Shown one piece after another: positions 50,556 through 57,435 of a stretch of DNA of 64,000 nt (positions are counted from its first letter, which is position 1; each line of letters begins with the position of its first letter). Location: NCBI RefSeq assembly GCF_030657435.1, contig NZ_JAUTWS010000001.1, forward strand, positions 248,001-312,000, in the 5' to 3' direction. The notes under the pieces are model-generated. The model did not search any database. It saw only the letters and a list, made by a program, of their open reading frames with translations, and had not been told where the DNA came from. The DNA comes from Paracraurococcus lichenis. GTDB taxonomy: Bacteria > Pseudomonadota > Alphaproteobacteria > Acetobacterales > Acetobacteraceae. The position numbers and the translations under genes were made by a program.

Positions 50556-52869
50556 CGCGCCGGTGCCTGACGCGCCGGTCCCTGACGCACCGGTCGCCGC
50601 GGTGCCGGCGGGCGCGGCGTCCTGGCGCGCCGGCCTCGCCGCGCTCGCCGCCGGCGCGCCGGCGGCGGCGGTGCCCCTGCTGCAGGCGGCCGTGGCAGCC
50701 GGGGAGGGGGGCGGCCTCGCCGCGCTCAATCTCGGCCTCGCGCTCATGCAACTCGGCCGGCTGGCGGAGGCCGTGCCGGCGCTGGAGGCGGCGGCCCGGG
50801 CGCTGCCCGCCCATGCCGAGCCGCCCTTCCGCCTCGCCACCATCGCCGGCCTGCGCGGGGAGGCGGGGCGCGCCGAAGCGCTCTTCCGCCGCGCCCTCGC
50901 CTGCGATCCCGGGCATGTCCCGGCCCTCGCGGCGCTCGCCGCGCTCGACGAGGAGGCCGGCCGGATCGCCGCGGCTGCGGCCGGCATATCCGCCGCCCGT
51001 GCCCTCGACCCGGACGAGCCGGAACTGGACGTCGCCGCCGCCCGCCTCGCCCTGCGCCAGGGCGACCTGCCCGAGACGATCCGCCGCGCCGAGGCGGTGC
51101 TGGCCCGGCGCCCAGCGCATGCCGGCGCCGCCCGCCTGCTGGCCGAGGCCCTGCTGCGGGAGGCTGGGGAGGAGCAGGCGTTGCGCGCCCTCGCCGGCCG
51201 GGCCGCCGCCGATCCCGCGGCCGCCGGTTGGGCGCTGGCCGCGGCCGGGATCCATGCGGCGGCCGGCCGGCCGGCCGCGGCCCTCGCCGAATTGCGCGCC
51301 GCCGCCGCGCTGGCGCCCGAAGAGACCGAGATCCAGGCGGCCCTCGGCCTCGCGCTCGCCGATGCGGGCCGGGGGCAGGAGGCCGAGCCGCTGCTGCGCG
51401 CCGCCATCGCCGCCCGCCCGACCGATCTCGACCTGCGCAACCGCCTGGCGACCGTGCTGTGGAAGCAGCACCGGCTCTGCGCCATGCTCGAGGTGCTGGA
51501 GGCGGCGGTCGCGGATTTCGGCCCGCAGCCCATCCTGCTGATGAACCGGGCGCTCGCCCTGAACGCGCTCGGCGAGCAGGCTTCGGCGCTCGAGGCGGCC
51601 GAGGCGGCGGTCGCGCATCCGGCCGGCGGCCCGGCGGCGCTGATGACGCGCATGTCGGTGCTGCCCTATCAGGGCGATGCCGCGGCGCTGCTCGCCGCGG
51701 CCCGCGCGGTCGGTGACCGGCTCGGCCCGGCCGCCCCGCCGCCGGCGCGGCCGCGCGACCCGGACCGGCCGCTGCGCATCGGGCTCCTCTCCGGCGGCCT
51801 CGGCCAGCACCCGGTGGGCTGGCTGACGCTGGCGGGGCTGGAGGCGCTGCCGGAGCCGGAATTCGAACTTCTCGCCTATAGCCTCAAGCCGCGACAGGAC
51901 GCCATGGCGGCACGCTTCCGCGCCCGCTGCGCCCTCTGGCGGGAGGTCGCGGCGCTCGACGACGCAGTGCTCGCCGCGCGCATGGCCGCGGATGGCATCG
52001 ACATCCTGCTCGACCTCGGCGGCTATGGCGATGGCGGGCGGCCGGGCCTCGTCCCGCGCAAGCCCGCGCCGGTGATCGTCAAATGGGTCGGCATGCAGAA
52101 TGCCAGCATGGGCCTCGACGGCCTGGACTGGATGCTGACCGATCAATGGGAGACGCCGTCGGGCTACGAGCGCTTCTACACCGAGCGCCTGCTGCGCCTG
52201 CCGGACGGCTATGTCTGCTATGCCCCGCCGCCCGCGGCGCCGGAGGTCGTGCCGCTGCCCGCGCTCGCCCGCGGCCATATCACCTTCGGCTGCTTCAACA
52301 ACCTCGCCAAGGTGACGCCGCGCGTGCTCGATGCCTGGGCCCGCATCCTGGCCGCGTTGCCGGAGGCGCGCCTCGTGCTGCGCACCCATGCGCTCGGGGA
52401 GCGGGCGACGGCCACCCGGGTGCGGGACCGTCTCGCCCGCCACGGGCTGCCGAGCGACCGCGTGGCGCTGGAGGGCGGGGTGCCGCACCAGGCACTGCTC
52501 GCCGCCTATGGCGGCATCGACATCGCGCTCGATCCCTTCCCCTATACCGGCGGCCTCACGGTCTGCGAGGCGCTGTGGATGGGCGTGCCGGTGGTGACCC
52601 TGGCGGGGGACAGCTTCTGCGGCCGGCATGCCCTCAGCCATCTCAGCAATACGGGCCTGGCGGACTGGGCGGCGGCGGACGAGGCGGCCTATGTCGCGCT
52701 CGCCATCGACCGCGCACGGGACCTGCCGGGGCTGGCGGCGCTGCGCGCGGGGCTGCGGGCGCGGGTCGCAGCCTCGCCGCTGACCGATGCGCCGCGCTTC
52801 GGTCGGGCGCTCTCTGCTGCGCTGCGGCGTGCCTGGCGCAATTGGTGCGATACGGCAACGCCGCTGTGA
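50539..52869 (+). CDS. TPR protein with GT41 (O-GlcNAc transferase/SPINDLY-like) domain
   Basis: 776 residues. Tetratricopeptide repeats fill residues about 20-390. The GT41 domain follows: LRIGLLSGGLGQHPVGWLTLAGLEAL carries the active-site His region, KWVGMQNASMGLDGLDWMLTDQWETP, ITFGCFNNLAKVTPRVLDAWARIL contains the conserved donor-binding Lys, then DIALDPFPYTGGLTVCEALWMGVPVVTL. The enzyme would O-glycosylate proteins in the cytoplasm. The N-terminus starts with three PDAPV repeats encoded by a 15-bp tandem repeat. It overlaps the previous gene by 17 nt. Caulobacter FlmG, a flagellin glycosyltransferase, has this TPR-GT41 layout. Confidence 0.87.
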   Translation: MPPIPDAPVPDAPVPDAPVAAVPAGAASWRAGLAALAAGAPAAAVPLLQAAVAAGEGGGLAALNLGLALMQLGRLAEAVPALEAAARALPAHAEPPFRLATIAGLRGEAGRAEALFRRALACDPGHVPALAALAALDEEAGRIAAAAAGISAARALDPDEPELDVAAARLALRQGDLPETIRRAEAVLARRPAHAGAARLLAEALLREAGEEQALRALAGRAAADPAAAGWALAAAGIHAAAGRPAAALAELRAAAALAPEETEIQAALGLALADAGRGQEAEPLLRAAIAARPTDLDLRNRLATVLWKQHRLCAMLEVLEAAVADFGPQPILLMNRALALNALGEQASALEAAEAAVAHPAGGPAALMTRMSVLPYQGDAAALLAAARAVGDRLGPAAPPPARPRDPDRPLRIGLLSGGLGQHPVGWLTLAGLEALPEPEFELLAYSLKPRQDAMAARFRARCALWREVAALDDAVLAARMAADGIDILLDLGGYGDGGRPGLVPRKPAPVIVKWVGMQNASMGLDGLDWMLTDQWETPSGYERFYTERLLRLPDGYVCYAPPPAAPEVVPLPALARGHITFGCFNNLAKVTPRVLDAWARILAALPEARLVLRTHALGERATATRVRDRLARHGLPSDRVALEGGVPHQALLAAYGGIDIALDPFPYTGGLTVCEALWMGVPVVTLAGDSFCGRHALSHLSNTGLADWAAADEAAYVALAIDRARDLPGLAALRAGLRARVAASPLTDAPRFGRALSAALRRAWRNWCDTATPL
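50551..50595. repeat. 15-bp tandem repeat, three copies
   Basis: CCTGACGCGCCGGTG is followed by two near-identical copies (50551-50565, 50566-50580, 50581-50595). Unit length is a multiple of three, so copy-number change adds or removes PDAPV units without breaking the frame. The first copy overlaps the stop of the upstream methyltransferase gene. Confidence 0.7.
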
Positions 52870-52929
52870 TGCAACGGAGCCCGCCGGCGCGCCTTATCGG
52901 ACCGAAAGCTTGGACGGGAGACGGGCCGG

Positions 52930-54075
52930 TTGGTCGCGTTCCAGCGGGGGCAGGCGACCCTGTGCCGCGGGTGCGGGGCGGCGCTGGAGGCGGTGGTGGC
53001 CGATCTCGGCCTGGTGCCGCTCTCGGTGGACCCGGTGCGGGCCGGCGCCGGCCTGCGCCCGGTTGCCTGCGCGCCGCTCCGGGCCCTGGTCTGCCGCGAT
53101 TGCCGCCTGGTCCAGCTCGGCAGCATCGGCATCGCGCCGCGCGATCCGCCATCGCAGCCCCCGGACGGCTTCGCCGGGGTGATCGCGGCGCGCCTCAGGC
53201 TCGGCCCCGGCACGCCGGTCGCGGCCTTCGATCCCGGCCTGCTGGCGCCCTTCCGCGACCGCGACATCCCGGCCTCATCAGTGCCGACCGGGGTGCTCAC
53301 CGCCATCCGCCTGCGCGAGACGCGAATGCCTCCAGTGCTGCTGCTCGCCGGCCCCGTCATGGCGACGGTGCCCGATATCGGCGACGTGCTGGCCGGCGTG
53401 CGCACCTTGCTCGCCCCGGGCGGCGTCGCGGTCTTCGACATCCCGGACCTGCTGGCGCGGCTCTGCGGCAACCGCTTCGACCTGCTGAGCCATGCGCTGC
53501 CCTGCCTGCCCTCCCTTCTGGTCGCCGAAATGCTGCTCGGCCTGCATGGCCTGGTGCCCTTCGAGGTGGAGCCGGTCCCGGGCCCCGGCCCCTGGCTCCG
53601 CCTGCTGGTCCGGCATGCCGAGGACGGCACCAAGCCGGTCGCGGAGGCGGTGCTGGCGCGCCGGGCGGAGGAACGCGCCGCCGGGCTGGAGGGGGATGAG
53701 GCCTACCGGCAGGCGGCCGTCGCGGTTGCCGAGGCACGGCTGGCCGTGCTGGAACTGCTCGTCGCCGCCCGGCGGGAGGGTCGCCTCGTCGCCGGCTTCG
53801 GCGCCGGGCCGGCCGCGGCGACCCTGGTCGCGGCGACCGGGCTCGGGCCCGACCTGCTGGCCTTCACCGTCCACCCCGAAACCGGCGAGGCCGGTCTCGA
53901 ACTGCCGGGCAGCCTGATCCCCGTCCTGCCGCCGGCGGCGCTGGACCAGGCGCTGCCGGACCTGCTGCTGGTGCTGGACGGTACGCCGCCGGGGCAGGTG
54001 CGCGCGAGCCTGGCCGGGCCTTGCGCCTGGCAGGGCCGGGTGGCGGTGCCCCTGCCCAGCCTGCACCTCGCCTGA
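52930..54075 (+). CDS. degenerate C-methyltransferase-like protein (probable pseudoenzyme)
   Basis: 381 residues that align over their length with the C-methyltransferase at 61645: the N-terminal zinc-type Cys pairs (LCRGCGAALE and CRDCRLVQL), a central region and the C-terminal GFGAGPAAATLVAATG...LPGSLIPVLPP block are retained. The SAM-binding motif is lost (AAFDPGLLAPF where the functional copy has VVEVASNDGYLL), and so is the catalytic Tyr-His-Glu-His block. It is probably a non-catalytic paralogue with a binding or scaffolding role. Start TTG 52930 is the only plausible one, after GGGAGAC. Follows the GT41 gene by 60 bp. Confidence 0.72.
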   Translation: MVAFQRGQATLCRGCGAALEAVVADLGLVPLSVDPVRAGAGLRPVACAPLRALVCRDCRLVQLGSIGIAPRDPPSQPPDGFAGVIAARLRLGPGTPVAAFDPGLLAPFRDRDIPASSVPTGVLTAIRLRETRMPPVLLLAGPVMATVPDIGDVLAGVRTLLAPGGVAVFDIPDLLARLCGNRFDLLSHALPCLPSLLVAEMLLGLHGLVPFEVEPVPGPGPWLRLLVRHAEDGTKPVAEAVLARRAEERAAGLEGDEAYRQAAVAVAEARLAVLELLVAARREGRLVAGFGAGPAAATLVAATGLGPDLLAFTVHPETGEAGLELPGSLIPVLPPAALDQALPDLLLVLDGTPPGQVRASLAGPCAWQGRVAVPLPSLHLA

Positions 54076-54212
54076 CGGAAATTCATCACGCCGAGGCTCG
54101 CCGCCGGCGGTAACGTCGCCGAGGATGGCAACGAAGCCCCCTGCGGGCGCCGGAACCATCGGCGGCCGCAGGGCTTCTGTTGCCACCAGGGCCGGAACCA
54201 CCAGGAGGGGGC

Positions 54213-55418
54213 ATGAACCTGATCCAGACCCGCGGCCCGACGGGCAGCCCCATGCCGGCCGAGGCGCGGTATGCCGCCATCCGGGGCCGCACCGAGGCGC
54301 TGGCGGCGCCGCTCTCCGCCGAGGACCAGTGCATCCAGTCCATGCCGGATGCCAGCCCCGCCAAGTGGCACCGGGCGCATACGACTTGGTTCTTCGAGAC
54401 CTTCCTGCTGGTCCCGCATTTGCCGGGCTACCGCCGTTTCGACGAACGCTTCGGCTTCCTCTTCAACTCCTATTACGAGGCCGCCGGGCCGCGCCATGCC
54501 CGGCCGCGGCGCGGCATGCTGACCCGCCCCTCCGCCGCCGAGGTCGCCGACTACCGCGCGCATGTCGATGCCGGCATGGCGGCGCTGCTGCGCGACCTGC
54601 CGCCCGAGGCCGCGCCGCTGGTCGAGCTCGGCCTGCAGCACGAGCAGCAGCATCAGGAATTGCTGCTGACCGACATCCTGCACGCCCTGTCGCAGAACCC
54701 GCTGCTGCCGGCCTATGACCCGGATTGGCGGGAGCCGCCGGCCGCCCGCGGGGAGGCCCGCTTTCTGACGCTGCCCGAGGGGCTGGCCGAGATCGGCCAT
54801 GCCGGCCCCGGCTTCGCCTTCGACAACGAGGCACCGCGCCACCGCAGCTGGATCGCCGGCGCGCGCATCGCGGACCGCCTGGTCTCCAATGCCGACTGGC
54901 TCGCCTTCATGGCCGATGGCGGCTACCGCACCCCGACCCTCTGGATGAGCGACGGCTGGGCCGCCTGCGCCGCCGAGGGCTGGGACTCGCCCATGCACTG
55001 GCACCGCCGCGGCGAGGCCTGGATGCACTACACACCCGGCGGCCTCCGCCCGCTCGACCCCGCGGCGCCGGTCCGGCATGTCTCCTGGTACGAGGCCGAG
55101 GCCTTCGCCCGCTGGACCGGCAAGCGGCTGCCTACGGAAGCAGAGTGGGAGGTGGCCTCGGCCCTGCCGGGCTTCCGCGACGCCACCGGGATCGGCTGGC
55201 AATGGACCGCCAGCGCCTACCTGCCCTATCCCGGCTTCCGGCCCTGGGAGGGCGCGGTCGGCGAGTACAACGGCAAGTTCATGATCAACCAGATGGTCCT
55301 GCGCGGCGGCTCGCTGGCCACGCCGCCGGGGCATACCCGGCCGAGCTACCGCAATTTCTTCCCGCCCGGCGCCCGCTGGCAGTTCACGGCGCTGCGCCTG
55401 GCGGAGGATGCGGCGTGA
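54213..55418 (+). CDS. egtB: ergothioneine biosynthesis protein EgtB (iron-dependent sulfoxide synthase)
   Basis: 401 residues. EgtB joins hercynine to a Cys-containing thiol (gamma-Glu-Cys or Cys) by oxidative C-S bond formation. The iron site is visible: His53 in KWHRAHTTWFFETF and His143/His147 in LQHEQQHQELLLTD, in the N-terminal DinB-like domain. The C-terminal formylglycine-type domain shows VSNADWLAFM, VSWYEAEAFARWTGKRLPTEAEWE and RGGSLATPPGHTRPSYRNFF. A strong AGGAGGGGG site precedes ATG 54213. Coupled to egtD. Confidence 0.95.
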   Translation: MNLIQTRGPTGSPMPAEARYAAIRGRTEALAAPLSAEDQCIQSMPDASPAKWHRAHTTWFFETFLLVPHLPGYRRFDERFGFLFNSYYEAAGPRHARPRRGMLTRPSAAEVADYRAHVDAGMAALLRDLPPEAAPLVELGLQHEQQHQELLLTDILHALSQNPLLPAYDPDWREPPAARGEARFLTLPEGLAEIGHAGPGFAFDNEAPRHRSWIAGARIADRLVSNADWLAFMADGGYRTPTLWMSDGWAACAAEGWDSPMHWHRRGEAWMHYTPGGLRPLDPAAPVRHVSWYEAEAFARWTGKRLPTEAEWEVASALPGFRDATGIGWQWTASAYLPYPGFRPWEGAVGEYNGKFMINQMVLRGGSLATPPGHTRPSYRNFFPPGARWQFTALRLAEDAA

Positions 55419-56359
55419 GCGGGACGACGGAGGCGTCGCAGCGCGCGGCCCTGCTGGCGGATGCGGTCTCCGGCCTCTCGGCCAGCCCGAAGACGCTGCC
55501 CTGCAAATGGCTCTACGACGCCGAGGGCGCGCGGCTCTTCGAGGAGATCACCCGGCTGCCGGAATACTACCCGACCCGGACGGAGGTCGCGATCCTGACC
55601 GGCCAGGCCGAGGCGATCGCCGAGGCCATCGGCCCCGGCGCGGCGGTGGTGGAATTCGGCCCGGGCGACGGCGCCAAGGCGGAACTGCTGCTCGCCGCCC
55701 TGCGCGCGCCGGCCTGCTATGTCCCGGTCGATATCGCGCCGGAATGGCTGGAGGGCGCCGCGAGCCGCATCGCCGCCGCCCGCCCGGGCCTGCCGGTGCT
55801 GCCGGTGGTCGCCGACTTCACCCAACCCTTCGCCCTGCCGCGGCGGCTCGGCACGGCGCCGCGGCTCGGCTTCTTCCCCGGCTCCACCATCGGCAATTTC
55901 GAGCCGGCCGAGGCGACCGCCTTCCTCCGCCGTGCGCGGGAGACGCTGGGCGCCGGGTCGCGCATGCTGCTTGGCGCCGACCTGGTGAAGGACCGGGCGG
56001 TGCTGGAGGCCGCCTACGACGACGCCGCCGGCGTCACCGCCGCCTTCGACCTGAACCTGCTGCGCCGGCTGAACCGGGAGGCGGGGGCGGATTTCGACCT
56101 CGCCGGCTTCCGCCACCGCGCGGTCTGGAACACGGAGCGGGAGCGGGTCGAGATGCACCTCGTCTCGCTCCGGCCGCAGCGGGTGCGCCTGGGCGGCCGG
56201 GAATTCGCCTTCGCCGAGGGCGAGACCATCCACACCGAAAGCAGCCACAAATACCGTCCGGAACGCTTCCCGGCCCTGGCCGCGGCGGCGGGCTGGCGGG
56301 CGGCCGCGATGTGGACCGACCCGGCGCGGCTCTTCTCCGTCTGGCTGCTGGAGGGGTAG
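55415..56359 (+). CDS. egtD: L-histidine N-alpha-methyltransferase EgtD
   Basis: 314 residues. EgtD trimethylates histidine to hercynine with SAM, the first step of ergothioneine synthesis. Recognisable are LPCKWLYDAEGARLFEEITRLPEYYPTRTE, motif I VVEFGPGDGAKAELLLAAL, GFFPGSTIGNFEPAEA and the C-terminal ETIHTESSHKYRPERF. GTG 55415 overlaps the egtB stop (GTGA). With EgtB this gives the short egtBD pathway; the final C-S lyase (EgtE) is not encoded nearby. A dispersed repeat begins right after the stop. Confidence 0.95.
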   Translation: MSGTTEASQRAALLADAVSGLSASPKTLPCKWLYDAEGARLFEEITRLPEYYPTRTEVAILTGQAEAIAEAIGPGAAVVEFGPGDGAKAELLLAALRAPACYVPVDIAPEWLEGAASRIAAARPGLPVLPVVADFTQPFALPRRLGTAPRLGFFPGSTIGNFEPAEATAFLRRARETLGAGSRMLLGADLVKDRAVLEAAYDDAAGVTAAFDLNLLRRLNREAGADFDLAGFRHRAVWNTERERVEMHLVSLRPQRVRLGGREFAFAEGETIHTESSHKYRPERFPALAAAAGWRAAAMWTDPARLFSVWLLEG

Positions 56360-56360
56360 C

Positions 56361-56408
56361 GCCGATTGCCGCAGGGCGGACCCGCCCGGCGGCGTGAATC
56401 TGTTCCCC
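56361..56408. repeat. dispersed palindromic repeat, copy 4 (shortened)
   Basis: Starts just after the egtD stop. It shares CCGATtGCCGCAGGGCGGA and GGCGTGAATC with the copy at 9597, with a shorter middle segment and a diverged right end. Confidence 0.5.
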
Positions 56409-56421
56409 AGATCAGGAGCCT

Positions 56422-56461
56422 GGAGCATCCTCGCGCTGATCGTGCAGCGCGAGGATGCTCC
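56422..56461. terminator. 17-bp perfect hairpin after egtD
   Basis: Positions 56422-56438 pair perfectly with 56445-56461 around a 6-nt loop (ATCGTG). It lies between egtD and the phosphodiesterase, 43 bp before the latter's ATG. It can terminate the egt transcript or act in the leader of the next gene. Confidence 0.6.
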
Positions 56462-56503
56462 GGGCCCTCCGCGCCCCGCGGCAGGGCTGCTACACCCGCG
56501 CCC

Positions 56504-57238
56504 ATGCAATGGACCGACATCGCCAGCCATCGCGGCGGCGCCTTCCTCTGGCCCGAGAACAGCGCGCTCGCCTTCCGCCAGGCGCTCGCCCTGCCGGCCG
56601 AGCAGCTCGAGCTCGACGTCCATCTCTCCGCCGATGGGGAGGTGGTGGTGATGCATGACGCGACGCTCGACCGCACCACCGATGCGCGCGGGCCGGTGCG
56701 GGCCCGGACCCTGGCCGAACTGCGGCAGGTGCGGGTGATGGGCACCGGCGGCGAGCCGCCGCCGACCCTGGCCGAGGCCGCGGCGATGGTCCGCGCTTCC
56801 GGGCGCATCCTGCGGCTGGAGGTCAAGGCGGATGGGGAGGGCCGACCCTATCCCGGCATCGTCCCCGCCTGCCTCGCCGTGCTCGACGCTGCGGGCCTGC
56901 GCGGCCGCACGGTGGCGATGAGCTTCGAGCCCCTGACCGTCGCCGAGCTCGCCGCGGCCGGCGGGTTGCAGCGCCTGGTCCTGCTGCTGGAGGCGAGGCC
57001 CTGGCGCGGCATGGGCCTGCCCGGCGCCATCGCGCTCGCCCGGTCCTGCGGCGCAGAGGAGATCGGCCTGCCGGTGACGGAGCTCGCGGCCGCCGATGTC
57101 GCGCGCTTCCGCGCCGCCGGGCTCGCGGTCGGCGCCTGGGGCGGCAATGACGAGGCGACGATCCGGCACGGCCTCGCCCTCGGCCTGGATGCCATCGCGA
57201 CCGACGACCCGCCGCTGGCGCTCCGGTTGCGGGGCTGA
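56504..57238 (+). CDS. glycerophosphodiester phosphodiesterase (GDPD) family protein
   Basis: 244 residues of TIM-barrel GDPD type. Catalytic blocks are IASHRGGAFLWPENSALAFRQAL (His-Arg, Glu-Asn), LELDVHLSADGEVVVMHDATLDRTT (Glu, Asp, His) and LRLEVKAD. It would hydrolyse glycerophosphodiesters to glycerol-3-phosphate and alcohol using a divalent metal. No signal peptide, so cytoplasmic. It is an apparent outsider between the ergothioneine and glycosylation genes. Confidence 0.88.
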   Translation: MQWTDIASHRGGAFLWPENSALAFRQALALPAEQLELDVHLSADGEVVVMHDATLDRTTDARGPVRARTLAELRQVRVMGTGGEPPPTLAEAAAMVRASGRILRLEVKADGEGRPYPGIVPACLAVLDAAGLRGRTVAMSFEPLTVAELAAAGGLQRLVLLLEARPWRGMGLPGAIALARSCGAEEIGLPVTELAAADVARFRAAGLAVGAWGGNDEATIRHGLALGLDAIATDDPPLALRLRG

Positions 57239-57435
57239 CGGGCCGCCACTTCAACGCGATCCGGGACCGCTGGGCTTCGCTGTATCGGTTTCGTAGCCTC
57301 TGGACGTTACGCCTGGGGAGTGCTCGTAAGTCACCGTCAACCAGGCTGCCCCAGAAGGCCCCGACACGCTGGCAGCCGACGGGGGGCCAGAACGGCCGCA
57401 CCCCGCGCGCACCGCCCGCGTCACGAGACCCTGCG

